Below, piece by piece: positions 30,760 through 39,778 of a DNA stretch of 64,000 nucleotides. Position 1 is the stretch's first letter, and every line of letters begins with the position of its first letter. Source of the DNA: Streptomyces smyrnaeus (GTDB lineage Bacteria; Actinomycetota; Actinomycetes; Streptomycetales; Streptomycetaceae). Location: contig NZ_JAFFZM010000002.1 of NCBI RefSeq assembly GCF_017676345.1, forward strand, positions 124,001 to 188,000. The letters run 5' to 3'. A program made the translations under genes and the position numbers. Below the pieces are notes generated by a model. The model had not been told where the DNA came from. It did no database searches and saw only the letters and a list, made by a program, of their open reading frames with translations.

Positions 30760-32724
30760 ATGCCACCAGTGCGAAACCGCCTGGCCGTAGGGGTGACGGG
30801 CGGGGCGCTGCTCGCCCTGATCACCGGGCTCCTGGCGGGGGCCGCCACCCACCCCGCCGTAGCGGCCCCGGCCGACCCGGGCACCGACCCGCTCGCCCGG
30901 AACTCGCTGGAGATCGTGCTGGACTCCTCGGGCTCCATGGCGGAGCGGGACGACTCGGGGCGGACCCGGATGCAGTCCGCGCGCAAGGCGGTCGGCACGC
31001 TCGTCGACAGCCTGCCCGACGCCTACCCGACCGGGCTGCGTGTCTACGGTGCCGACAAGACCGACAGCTGCACCGACACCCGGCTCGCCGAACCCGTCGG
31101 GCCGCTGGAGCGGGAACGCATCAAGAAGGCCGTCGCGAAGGTGCGGCCCAGGGGCGAGACGCCCATCGGCCACTCCCTGCGGAAGGCCGCCGCCGACCTG
31201 CCCGAGGCGCCGGAGAACGGGTTCGGCCGCCGCACCATCGTGCTGGTCTCCGACGGCGAGGACACCTGCGGGACGCCGAAGCCCTGCGAGGTCGCCGAGG
31301 AGCTGTCCAGGGACGGGCTCGATCTGCGGATCGACGCCATCGGCTTCCAGGTGCGGGGCAAGGCCCGCGAGCAGCTGGAGTGCATCGCCCGGGCCGGGCA
31401 CGGCACGTACTACGACGCCCCGAAGGCCGACGACCTGGCCCGCGAACTCGAACGCGCCGGCCGGCAGTCGGCCGACGGCTACCGCTTCGAGGGCGAGCGG
31501 GTCGCCGGGAGCCGCTCCTCCGCCGACGCCCCCACGCTGCGCGCCCCCGGCCAGTACCTGGACACCATCGGGCCCGGCGAGACCCGCTGGTACGCCACCG
31601 AGCTGGACGGCGCAGCGGCGGCGAAGGCCGTGGACTTCGCCGCCACGGGCGTCCCGCAGCCCGGGTCGCGGGTGGGCCGGCTGGACGGGCTGGAGCTGAC
31701 GCTGCGCAGCGCCGACGGCAGCAGCTGCGGCAGCGACCGGTCCTGGTTCGAACAGGACGAGGGCGGCACCCCGGTCACCGCGGCCGTCAGCCGCATCCCC
31801 GGCAAGGACGGCAGCCGCGACTGCGACCGGCCGGGCCGGTTCACCTTCGAGCTGACCCGCGAGACCGCCGAGGGCTCCGACCGGGCGCGCTGGCCCGTGG
31901 AGCTGCGGCTCGGCACCGAGCGGCCGCTGCCCGCGGGGGCGACGCCGGCCCGCGCGGAGACCGGGTACCGGGGTGGCGGCAAGGACGCCACGCTGCCGAC
32001 CGGAACGCCCAGGGACATCGAGGGCGGCACCGGCTTCAACGACGCCGAGAAACTGAAGAAGGGCGTCTGGCGCGACACCCTGGTGCCCGCCCAGACCCGC
32101 TGGTACCGGGTCCCGGTGGGCTGGAACCAGCAGCTGCGCTACGACGTGGAGTTCGCCAACGAGCCGGAGCGCCGAAAGAACGGCGCCTCTTTCTCGTACG
32201 TGCGGACCCGGCTGTACGCACCCGGGCGGCTGCCGATCGGCGACGGGCCGGAGTTCACCGCGCGGCGGCCCTACCGGGGTGACCCGGTGAAGGTGTCGCA
32301 GGGTACGGTGCCCGTCTCCTGGCAGAACCGGGCGGAGCCGTCGAGCTTCGTGCAGCCCGTGCGGCGCGGCGGCGAGTACTACATCGCCGTCACGCTGGGC
32401 GCCGGAGCCGCCCGGATCGCCGACAACGCCGCCGTCCGTGTCGTGCTGCGCGTCGACGTCAAGGGCCGGGCGAAGCAGGGGCCCGAGCACGACGCCCCGT
32501 TCGCCGGTGCGCAGGCAGCGGCCGACGGCGCCGCCACCGCCGGTACCGGTACCGGCGGCGGTGGCGGGGACGGGAAGCAGGCGGGGGACTCCGGCCCGCA
32601 CCCGGCCGTGTCGGCGGGCGGCGGAGCCGCGGCCGTGCTGCTGCTGGCAGGAGGGGTCTGGTACGCGCTGCACCGCCGTGCCAGGGTCCGGAGCGTGAAC
32701 GCGACGAGGGGTGGAACGTGGTGA
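30760..32724 (+). CDS. exported VWA-domain protein with C-terminal membrane anchor
   Basis: 654 residues from ATG 30760, preceded by GAGGGGGACGAAGG. A signal peptide ends near AAPADPG (about residue 36). The von Willebrand A domain has an intact metal site (IVLDSSGSMAERD) and covers about 45-235. Next come two beta-rich repeats: one starting APGQYLDTIGPGETRWYATELD and one starting GGTGFNDAEKLKKGVWRDTL. A membrane helix near 625-645 and a short basic tail end the protein. Most of the chain should be outside the cell. The next gene overlaps by 7 bp and repeats the last two domains, so the two probably act together. Confidence 0.85.
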   Translation: MPPVRNRLAVGVTGGALLALITGLLAGAATHPAVAAPADPGTDPLARNSLEIVLDSSGSMAERDDSGRTRMQSARKAVGTLVDSLPDAYPTGLRVYGADKTDSCTDTRLAEPVGPLERERIKKAVAKVRPRGETPIGHSLRKAAADLPEAPENGFGRRTIVLVSDGEDTCGTPKPCEVAEELSRDGLDLRIDAIGFQVRGKAREQLECIARAGHGTYYDAPKADDLARELERAGRQSADGYRFEGERVAGSRSSADAPTLRAPGQYLDTIGPGETRWYATELDGAAAAKAVDFAATGVPQPGSRVGRLDGLELTLRSADGSSCGSDRSWFEQDEGGTPVTAAVSRIPGKDGSRDCDRPGRFTFELTRETAEGSDRARWPVELRLGTERPLPAGATPARAETGYRGGGKDATLPTGTPRDIEGGTGFNDAEKLKKGVWRDTLVPAQTRWYRVPVGWNQQLRYDVEFANEPERRKNGASFSYVRTRLYAPGRLPIGDGPEFTARRPYRGDPVKVSQGTVPVSWQNRAEPSSFVQPVRRGGEYYIAVTLGAGAARIADNAAVRVVLRVDVKGRAKQGPEHDAPFAGAQAAADGAATAGTGTGGGGGDGKQAGDSGPHPAVSAGGGAAAVLLLAGGVWYALHRRARVRSVNATRGGTW

Positions 32725-34124
32725 CTCGGCACAACTACCGGCTCAGGGGCCGTGCGGGCGCGCTGTCGGCCGTGCTGTGTGTGACTGCGGCGGCCCTGGG
32801 CGCGGCAGCGCCGGGCGCGTGGGCGGCGGGCGAACCGCGCCCCTACCGGACGGCCGAGGACGCCAAGAAGGTGACCGGCACCTCCAGCAGCGCGGACGCG
32901 CCCAAGGTGGCGCCCGGTCTTTTCACCGACCGCATCGAGCCGGGCGAGGAGAAGTACTACGCCCTCGACCTGGACGCCTCCTCCGACGTCCACATCACCG
33001 CCACCGGGATCCCGGACCCCGGCACCAGGATCACCTTCCGGGACGGTCTGAAGGTGACGCTGCAGAACACCGACGGCGACCGCTGCGACCAGGGCACGAC
33101 CAAGGGCTCCGGCGACACCGCCTTCCCGCTCTCCGCCCACGCCGCCCGGCTGATGGGCGACCCCGCCGGCGAGACCTGCCGCACCAAGGGCCCCTACCTC
33201 GTGCACGTCGTCCGCGAGGAGGGCGACAACTCCGACCCGAGCTCATGGCCGCTGGAGCTGTCGGTCATGGAGGAGCCCGGGCTCAAGGGCGCCGTCCCCG
33301 CCCCGCGGCCGGGCGCCGAGGAGGAGACCGACGACAACAACACCCGCCCGGCGGTGCCCTCGTCGGCGGCGCGGACCCGCAAGGGCGGCACCGGCTTCAA
33401 CGACGCACGCGCGCTCGGCGACGGTGTCTGGAAGGACCGCCTGCGGCCGGGCGAGACCCGCTACTTCCGGGTGCCCGTCGACTGGGGTCAGCGGCTGTAC
33501 GCGCGCGTGGAGGTGCCCAACTCGGCGCGGCAGGACGACACCGGCAGCACGTTCCTGCCCCACGGCTTCCGGATGAACGTCTACAACCCGGCGCGCTCCC
33601 CCCTCTACAACGAGGACTTCCGAAGCTACGACGGGGACGGCGCCGAGTTCGACCGGTACAGCAACCCGGTCCGCTACGAGAACCGCTTCCTCGACCTCGA
33701 CACCGTCTCCGGGACCCGCTTCGCCGGCTGGTACTACGTGGCCGTCACCGTCGGCCCGGACATGGTCAAGCCGTTCCCCGACGGCACCCCTGTCACCCTG
33801 CGGATCGCCGTCAAGGGGCACCCCAGGCCCGCTCCGTCCTACGACGGGGACGCCGCTGCGGCGGGGTTCGGGGTCGACGGCCAGGACCGGGAGATGGCCG
33901 AGAAGGGCCTGACCGAGGCCCAGGCCGACGACAACGCGACGCTGCGGACGTTCGGGTGGGTCGGCGTCGGCGCGGGCACCGCGCTGCTGCTCGTACTCGC
34001 CGCGTGGCTGCTGCTGGCCCGACGCAGCGCGAAGGCGCAGCTGCCTGCGCAGGTGCCGGTGCAGATGCCGGCACAGGCGCCGGTGCCACCCGCGGCCCAG
34101 CCGTGGGACCGCCCCCAGCGGTGA
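32718..34124 (+). CDS. exported membrane-anchored paralogue of the VWA protein's C-terminal half
   Basis: 468 residues from GTG 32718 (GTG 32721 also possible). Signal peptide to about residue 37 (GAWAAGE). The extracellular part aligns with the VWA protein: ADAPKVAPGLFTDRIEPGEEKYYALDLD matches ADAPTLRAPGQYLDTIGPGETRWYATELD, and GGTGFNDARALGDGVWKDRL matches GGTGFNDAEKLKKGVWRDTL. It lacks a VWA domain. One membrane helix near 423-444, then a Pro/Gln-rich cytoplasmic tail. Function unknown; the overlap with the VWA gene suggests a two-component surface complex. Confidence 0.82.
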   Translation: MVTRHNYRLRGRAGALSAVLCVTAAALGAAAPGAWAAGEPRPYRTAEDAKKVTGTSSSADAPKVAPGLFTDRIEPGEEKYYALDLDASSDVHITATGIPDPGTRITFRDGLKVTLQNTDGDRCDQGTTKGSGDTAFPLSAHAARLMGDPAGETCRTKGPYLVHVVREEGDNSDPSSWPLELSVMEEPGLKGAVPAPRPGAEEETDDNNTRPAVPSSAARTRKGGTGFNDARALGDGVWKDRLRPGETRYFRVPVDWGQRLYARVEVPNSARQDDTGSTFLPHGFRMNVYNPARSPLYNEDFRSYDGDGAEFDRYSNPVRYENRFLDLDTVSGTRFAGWYYVAVTVGPDMVKPFPDGTPVTLRIAVKGHPRPAPSYDGDAAAAGFGVDGQDREMAEKGLTEAQADDNATLRTFGWVGVGAGTALLLVLAAWLLLARRSAKAQLPAQVPVQMPAQAPVPPAAQPWDRPQR

Positions 34125-34185
34125 ACCCGCCGCCCCGCTGTGCCCCCCGGTCGCCTCTGGCGGAACGGTTCGGCACGGCGGGCGG

Positions 34186-35526
34186 CTAACCGGCGACGGT
34201 GAGGGCCCAGACGCCCGCGACCAGGCAGGCCAGAGCGACCACCAGCACCGGTATGGCGACCTTCGGCGGGGGGCCGGGCCTGCGTACGGGAGCAGCCGGG
34301 GCGGCGGGCTGCCCGGCCGGGGGCCGGAGGGGCTGGTACGCCGGGTAGGGATGGGCCGGCCCCCCGCCGCCCGCGACGGGCGGGTACGGGTCGGGCTGCC
34401 GGGACGTGGGGGTCGGCGGCGTGCTCGGCTGCGCGGACGCCGGCAGTGACGGCGCAACCGGTGGCGGAGCGGCGGCCCCGGTGGCGGCCCCGGCGGTGGC
34501 CACGGAAGCGGCAGGCGCGGGCGTGGGCGTCGGTGCGGGTGGTCGCAGCGGGAAGCTCCCGGTGTCGGACGGTTGCGGCGGCGCCTGCGGCAGGCCGGGG
34601 CCGGCGGTCGATGCGGGGGCGTCCCTGTCCGGCGGGGAGGCACCGTCCAGCGGACCGTCCGGGCCGAAGCCCTCCGGCAGCGGGCCGAGATGATCGAAGA
34701 CCTCGACCGTCTCCTGCTCCACCGTCGCGTCCCCGTCCAGCAGCTCCACCGCGCCCAGCAGTGCCTTGCGCGCGCCTGTCGCGGTGCGGAAGCGCGCGGC
34801 GGGGTCGGGCTGCAGCAGCTGGCCCAGCACCTGCCACAGCGGTTCGGGCACCCCCTCGGGAGCGGCGGGCACACCGTTCTCGTACTGCTCGAACAGCTCC
34901 TGCGAGTCCGGTTTCCGGCCGGTGAGCAGATAGAGCCCCACCAGTCCGACCGCGTACAGGTCGGAGGGGAAGTCGGCCTCGGCGTTCAGCAGCTGCTCGG
35001 GCGCGAAGTAACCGGGCGTACCGACGACGTAGTCGGTCTCGGTCAGGCGGGGCTCGCCCTTGCGTACGGAGATCCCGAAGTCCGACAGCCGCAGGTGCGG
35101 GCGGCCGGTGCCGGTGGGTTCCAGCAGGATGTTCGCCGGTTTGATGTCCCGGTGCACCACGTTCTCGGCGTGCACGGCGGCCAGACCGGAGAGCAACTGG
35201 TCGAGCAAGGTGCACACGAACGTGGGAGGCAACGGCCCGTAGTCGCCCACGAGATGGGCCAGCGACCCGCCCCGGACCAGGGCCATGGTGAACAGGACCT
35301 TCTCGTCGTCGGCCGCCCAGCTCGCCGGGGCCAGCACATGCGGGTGGTCGATGCGCAGCGACTGCTCGCGCACGAAGCGCAGCAGAGTGTGGGCGTCGGA
35401 CTGCTGGAGCACCTTGGCGGCCACGTACCGCTTGCGCCGGTGGTCCCAGGCGCGCCAGACCATGCCGACGCCGCCGCGACCGATCGGATCGATCAGCTCG
35501 TACCTGCCGGCGAAGATCTCTCCCAT
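34186..35526 (-). CDS. tail-anchored Ser/Thr protein kinase
   Basis: 446 residues from ATG 35526. The kinase domain covers about 8-270: glycine loop IGRGGVGMVWRA, Lys in VAAKVL, catalytic loop VVHRDIKPANILL, DFG in LSDFGISV, and GTPGYFAPEQL. All catalytic residues are present. A Pro/Thr/Ala-rich linker of about 140 residues leads to a membrane helix in the final 24 residues (VAIPVLVVALACLVAGVWAL), with almost nothing outside, so there is no sensor domain. The gene is convergent with the VWA pair and 55 bp downstream of an HTH gene on the same strand. Confidence 0.88.
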   Translation of the reverse strand: MGEIFAGRYELIDPIGRGGVGMVWRAWDHRRKRYVAAKVLQQSDAHTLLRFVREQSLRIDHPHVLAPASWAADDEKVLFTMALVRGGSLAHLVGDYGPLPPTFVCTLLDQLLSGLAAVHAENVVHRDIKPANILLEPTGTGRPHLRLSDFGISVRKGEPRLTETDYVVGTPGYFAPEQLLNAEADFPSDLYAVGLVGLYLLTGRKPDSQELFEQYENGVPAAPEGVPEPLWQVLGQLLQPDPAARFRTATGARKALLGAVELLDGDATVEQETVEVFDHLGPLPEGFGPDGPLDGASPPDRDAPASTAGPGLPQAPPQPSDTGSFPLRPPAPTPTPAPAASVATAGAATGAAAPPPVAPSLPASAQPSTPPTPTSRQPDPYPPVAGGGGPAHPYPAYQPLRPPAGQPAAPAAPVRRPGPPPKVAIPVLVVALACLVAGVWALTVAG

Positions 35527-35581
35527 GGTGCTGCGCCTGCCCCCTGCTTCCGCGGCTTCCGCTCCGTGCGTCCCGTGCTGA

Positions 35582-36133
35582 TCAGCTCTGGTGCGCCTCG
35601 TAGTGCTTGACGGCGTCCGCGGTGCGGCCCGCACCGTAGACCCGGAGGAACTCTGCCAGCTCCGGGTGGGAGGGGGCGAGCGCGTTCGACGCCTCGATGA
35701 TGTCGGCGGCGTCCGAGACCGAGCGCAGCAGGGCCTGGATCTCGCGTACGACGCGCTTGACGGGGGTCTGGGAGGCGCCGGAGGAGGAGGTCTGGGCGGT
35801 GTTGTTGAGCACACTGCCGCCCGCGGTGCGTCGGATCTCGTCCATCCGGTTCGTCGCGTCCGCCGCGCTGACATCGCCGCGCGCCACCTCGGCGGCCAGC
35901 TCCTGGAGGGCCTGGACGCGCTGGACGACGGCCGGGTTCCCGATCTTTGCCCGCTGCCCGCTCATGAGCTGCGAAAGCATAGGAGCGGACAGTCCCAGCA
36001 CCGTCGCGAGGCGTGCCTGGTTGAGTCCCAGATCCTCGATCAGCCGACGGAAGAGAGTCCCCAACGGCTCGCCGTACCACTGACTCTGGAGCTCGCGCGC
36101 CTTCGCTGTCGGGTCCTGTGCTGCTGCGTCCAT
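35582..36133 (-). CDS. Cro/C1-type HTH DNA-binding protein
   Basis: 183 residues from ATG 36133, with GGGGAG upstream. The HTH is near residues 35-75: LNQARLATVLGLSAPMLSQLMSGQRAKIGNPAVVQRVQAL. The C-terminal half is helical (VVREIQALLRSVSDAADIIEAS, PELAEFLRVYGAGRTADAVKHYEAH) and may mediate oligomers. It likely forms an operon with the kinase downstream. I think it is a conserved Streptomyces regulator of unknown target. Confidence 0.82.
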   Translation of the reverse strand: MDAAAQDPTAKARELQSQWYGEPLGTLFRRLIEDLGLNQARLATVLGLSAPMLSQLMSGQRAKIGNPAVVQRVQALQELAAEVARGDVSAADATNRMDEIRRTAGGSVLNNTAQTSSSGASQTPVKRVVREIQALLRSVSDAADIIEASNALAPSHPELAEFLRVYGAGRTADAVKHYEAHQS

Positions 36134-36263
36134 GGCGTCTCCCCTGGGCTGCCCTGTTTCACTTCGCTCGCGCGAACTTGCGGTGCATCCTACGGACGGT
36201 GACAGGGGCGGGGCGATACCCGGTCGGAATTCGCCCGCCGGAGCCGGTACCCTGGTGCCCGAC

Positions 36264-36336
36264 GGGGCCATAGCTCAGTTGGTAGAGCGCTGTCTTTGCA
36301 TGGCAGATGTCAGGGGTTCGACTCCCCTTGGCTCCA
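36264..36336 (+). tRNA. tRNA-Ala (TGC)
   Basis: 73-nt cloverleaf: acceptor GGGGCCA/TGGCTCC (one G-T pair), anticodon loop TTTGCAT with TGC, T loop GGTTCGACTCC. CCA is not encoded. Confidence 0.97.
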
Positions 36337-36343
36337 CGTCATG

Positions 36344-36385
36344 AGGGGCCGTCCGGCCTGCAGGAATGCGGGCCGGACGGCCCCT
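36344..36385 (+). terminator. tRNA-Ala terminator
   Basis: Perfect 15-bp stem AGGGGCCGTCCGGCC / GGCCGGACGGCCCCT with a 12-base loop, followed by TCGTG. Confidence 0.9.
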
Positions 36386-36629
36386 TCGTGTTCGTAGGGC
36401 GACACGGTGCCGACGCCGGACTGCCGTACGGTGCGCACCGTGGCATCGATCACAAAGCGGGAGAAAAGCGACGGCGCGCGAGCTGCACCGTGCTGCTGCG
36501 GGCCGGCGGGGTGAGGTCGCGAAGGCGGAGAGAGCCGCTGTGAGCAGGGCTTTCGGGGAAGCACGCGCGGAGCGGGCAAGGCCGGTTCGCGGAACCCGTG
36601 GCACGGGCCGGGACTTTCCTGGTCCTGGC

Positions 36630-37532
36630 TCAGCTCCGGCTCGGCTGGAGCCCGAGCGGCGGCCTGTAAGGGATGGGTCGGCCGGTGAGCGCGTCGAGCA
36701 GAGGGCGATTGCCCACGGCTCGTTGCAGTTTCACCGTGACCCGCTCGAAGATTGCCTCTTTGGTGCACAGGTCGCCAGGCTTGCGGTCCTTGTCGGGCTT
36801 CACGGAGCCCGACAGCACCACACTGCCGCGTGTTTCCAGTACGTCCACCACGACCCCCTTGTCGCAGGCGCCGTGCTGGGCAGCCACGGTCACCGACCGC
36901 CCGTCGGGGGAGAGTGCGAGCAACTGTCTCACCGGGTGTCCGGGGACGTCGGTGGTCCGTTCGATCGGCGACCTGGGGAGTTTCGACGGGGTGACAGCGG
37001 GCTGTTTCAGCGGAGAGTCGTAGCCCTCCAGGTTGAACAGCCAGGCCGGGACCACCGCCGGGCCACGGCTGGTGGTCACGCTCATTGCGCCCAGCCTTGC
37101 CCCGGTCACGGTCAGGTGCGGCTCGGTGTGGTGGGGCGTCAGGGTTTTGTACGCCTCCTTCGCCGCCAACAGCGGCCGGGTGAGCGAACCATCCCCGCGC
37201 CAGGTCACCCGGCCGTCCTTCCTCCCGTTGCCCGGCAGTTGGCCCCGCAGAACGAAGCTTCGGGCCCGGTAGGCCTGTTTGTCGGCCTTGCCTCGAAGGC
37301 CGCCCTGTGGCAGCTGGGTCACCTCACCCAAAGGGTGGTAGCCGGAGCGCCATGCGGCGGCTGCAGCTGACCCGTCCCAGGCTGCTGCGACCTGCCGTGC
37401 GCGGTGGTCCCGCTCCTGCGATTCGCCGCCGCCATCCGGCTGCCGGCTGCCGCAGCCGGTGGCCATCAGCAGGGCGGTGGCCAGGGCAGCCGCAACGACC
37501 AGTTCGACGGGGCGCGCTGACCTGACCCGCAT
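36630..37532 (-). CDS. predicted lipoprotein of unknown function
   Basis: 300 residues from ATG 37532 with GGAGG upstream. The N-terminus is a lipoprotein signal: basic MRVRSARP, an Ala/Leu core, and lipobox ATGC near Cys27. The mature part is mixed alpha/beta with ALSPDGRSVTVAA and a single Cys pair (ACDKG, LCTKE), and no motif I can assign. It faces the tRNA-Ala end with a 240-bp gap and is divergent from the two-component genes, so it could be a signal partner of that sensor kinase; this is inference. Confidence 0.72.
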   Translation of the reverse strand: MRVRSARPVELVVAAALATALLMATGCGSRQPDGGGESQERDHRARQVAAAWDGSAAAAAWRSGYHPLGEVTQLPQGGLRGKADKQAYRARSFVLRGQLPGNGRKDGRVTWRGDGSLTRPLLAAKEAYKTLTPHHTEPHLTVTGARLGAMSVTTSRGPAVVPAWLFNLEGYDSPLKQPAVTPSKLPRSPIERTTDVPGHPVRQLLALSPDGRSVTVAAQHGACDKGVVVDVLETRGSVVLSGSVKPDKDRKPGDLCTKEAIFERVTVKLQRAVGNRPLLDALTGRPIPYRPPLGLQPSRS

Positions 37533-37663
37533 ATGACCTCCGGAAGGACGGTGCGGCAAGCCGACTGGTTGTTGAGACGAGGCGCACCCGGGACGGGTTC
37601 CACCGGCTGCGGACGGAGGAGACGGTCGACGTCGGCGGTTGACGCCGTCACTACACTTTCTCG

Positions 37664-38896
37664 GTGATCAGTCTTCGGAGGCGCGTGGGGCTTCGGAGGG
37701 GGGCGGAGCTGTGGCGCCGACTGGACCCCACGGTCCGGGATCTTCCCCTCGCGCTGCTGCTTCTCGCCACGTCGTTCGTGCCGGCGCTGCACAGCCACGG
37801 GACCCAGCTCGGCGGTCTGCCGCACCGCTCCTTCGACGCACTGGCCGTGGCCGCGGTCGCCCTCGAATCCCTCCCGCTCGCCGTGCGGCGGCGGTGGCCG
37901 CTGGTGTGCCTCGCCCTGGCGTCGCTCGGCTTCGTCGCCGATCAGCTCCGCGGCTACCACTCGCTTGCGGGCACCGGATTCTCCGTCGCGCTGCTGAGCG
38001 CGGGGGCCCACCTGGGGCGGCACCGTCGCGTCACCGTGCTCGTCCTCTCCACGGCGTATGCGGCGCTGGTGTTCGCGTTCGACCGGCTCGGTGGGACCGA
38101 GGGGCTGGACGGCTACGCGACGTTCTACCTGGCGACGGCCTTCGTATGGGGGATCGGGGCGTGGCTGCGCTCCACCCGCGCCGCGGAGGCCGAACGCCGC
38201 CGTCGCGTCGCCGAGGAAACCCGCGCCGCCGAGCGCGCCCGCATCGCGGCGGAGCTTCACGACGTGGTGACCCACCATGTGACGGCGATGGTGGTGCAGA
38301 CCGAGGCGGCACGCTGTCTGACTGCCGCACCCGACCGCCTGGACCAGTCACTGGCCAGCGTCACCGACACCGGCCGACGGGCCCTGACCGACCTCCGCCA
38401 TCTGCTCGACCTGCTCAACCCCGGCCACGGCACCGGGGACGGGTCCGGGGTCGGCGCCGGGTCCGGGGCTGGGTCCGGGGAGCCGCCCGTCGATGGATTC
38501 CTCGGCCTCGTGGAGCAGACACGGCGGGCCGGGCATCCGGTGGACTTCACCGAGGAGGGCACACCGGCGGAGTCGACCGGCAGCGCCGAACTCGTGGCCT
38601 ACCGGGTCGTTCAGGAGGCCCTGACGAACGCCCTCAAGTACGCGGACGGCGACCGCACATCGGTTCGGGTGCGCCACGGTGCGAGGGACATCGCTGTGGA
38701 GGTGCACACCGACGGTTCCGGCCCGCCGCGGAACGGAACCACGGGGGCGGCCACAGGCGGGAGTGGGCGGGGCCTTGCCGGGCTCCGCGAGCGGGTGTCC
38801 GTGCTGGACGGAGACTTCAGCGCCGGTCCGCGCACGGGCGGCGGCTTCGTCGTGCGGGCACGGATACCGGTGCCGACGGGAGGCGGCGCGTCGTGA
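37664..38896 (+). CDS. NarL-family sensor histidine kinase
   Basis: 410 residues. Four or five membrane segments lie in residues 25-165, with a coiled coil rich in Ala/Glu/Arg near 170-195. The dimerisation domain carries the phosphorylated His in AELHDVVTHHVTAMVVQ (His199). A Gly/Ser linker (GDGSGVGAGSGAGSGEPP) interrupts the region before the ATPase domain, which has QEALTNALKYA and GRGLAGLRERV. The stop overlaps the regulator start by 4 bp. The signal is unknown. Confidence 0.92.
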   Translation: MISLRRRVGLRRGAELWRRLDPTVRDLPLALLLLATSFVPALHSHGTQLGGLPHRSFDALAVAAVALESLPLAVRRRWPLVCLALASLGFVADQLRGYHSLAGTGFSVALLSAGAHLGRHRRVTVLVLSTAYAALVFAFDRLGGTEGLDGYATFYLATAFVWGIGAWLRSTRAAEAERRRRVAEETRAAERARIAAELHDVVTHHVTAMVVQTEAARCLTAAPDRLDQSLASVTDTGRRALTDLRHLLDLLNPGHGTGDGSGVGAGSGAGSGEPPVDGFLGLVEQTRRAGHPVDFTEEGTPAESTGSAELVAYRVVQEALTNALKYADGDRTSVRVRHGARDIAVEVHTDGSGPPRNGTTGAATGGSGRGLAGLRERVSVLDGDFSAGPRTGGGFVVRARIPVPTGGGAS

Positions 38897-39552
38897 CCGC
38901 ACCGATCCGGGTTCTGGTCTGCGACGACCAAGTGCTGGTCCGTACCGGACTGGTGACGATCATCGACGCGCAACCCGACCTCACGGTGGCGGGCGAGTGT
39001 GCGGACGGACAGGCCGCCGTCCAGCTGGTCGACCGACTGCGCCCGGACATCGTGGTGATGGACGTCCGTATGCCGGTGCTCGACGGTATCGAGGCCACCC
39101 GCCTGATCGCCGGCGCCGGGGTGCCCGACCCCGTCAAGGTGCTCGTGGTGACGACGTTCAACCTGGACAAGTACGTCTATGAGGCGCTGCGCGCGGGTGC
39201 GAGCGGGTTTCTGCTCAAGGACGCACCGCCGGCCCAGCTGCTGCACGGGATCCGCACCGTCGCCACGGGTGCGGCACTGCTGGATCCTGAGGTGACGCGC
39301 CGGCTCGTGGGCACGTACGCCTCCCGTATCCGGCCCGTCGGTGGCACTCCGGACGACATTCCGCTGACGCCCCGGGAGTTGGAGGTCCTCCGCCTCATCG
39401 CCGACGGACTCTCCAACAGCGAGATCGCCGCCTCCCTGGTGATCAGCCAGGAGACCGTCAAGACCTTCGTGTCACGCATCCTCGGCAAACTCGAACTCCG
39501 CGACCGCGTCCAGGCGGTCGTCTACGCCTACCGCCGAGGACTGGTGACCTGA
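38893..39552 (+). CDS. LuxR/NarL-family response regulator
   Basis: 219 residues from GTG 38893, overlapping the kinase stop. The receiver domain has acidic DD at 11-12, the phospho-acceptor Asp57 in VVMDVRMPVLDG, and Lys in FLLKDAPP. The output HTH is LTPRELEVLRLIADGLSNSEIAASLVISQETVKTFVSRI. It forms a cognate pair with the upstream kinase; the targets are unknown, but the divergent lipoprotein gene is an obvious candidate. Confidence 0.95.
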   Translation: MTAPIRVLVCDDQVLVRTGLVTIIDAQPDLTVAGECADGQAAVQLVDRLRPDIVVMDVRMPVLDGIEATRLIAGAGVPDPVKVLVVTTFNLDKYVYEALRAGASGFLLKDAPPAQLLHGIRTVATGAALLDPEVTRRLVGTYASRIRPVGGTPDDIPLTPRELEVLRLIADGLSNSEIAASLVISQETVKTFVSRILGKLELRDRVQAVVYAYRRGLVT

Positions 39553-39778
39553 GCCGTGTCGTTCAAAGGACCGCGGGCCGTTCCACCGGATGCGGCACCT
39601 CGCCGCTGTACTGCCCATGGTCGCCGTTCGTCGGCGTTCGTCGCCGTTGTCCGCCACTGCCCGCCGTTGTTCGGCGGAAGCAACCCGTCCGGGTGTGTGG
39701 CTGTCCTACCGGGCGTCGTGCCCACAGGGCCGGTCTCCGCCGACCCGTAGCAGCAAACCGACTGGAAAGTGGTGTCCC

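Noticed and set aside
36310..36336. tRNA-Ala 3' end as an attachment site of a mobile element
   Set aside because: No integrase gene and no second copy of the tRNA end was seen in the window.
38893..38900. Fusion of the response regulator with the long open frame from 37639
   Set aside because: The upstream part is the sensor kinase read out of frame; the regulator starts at GTG 38893 with a 4-bp overlap.
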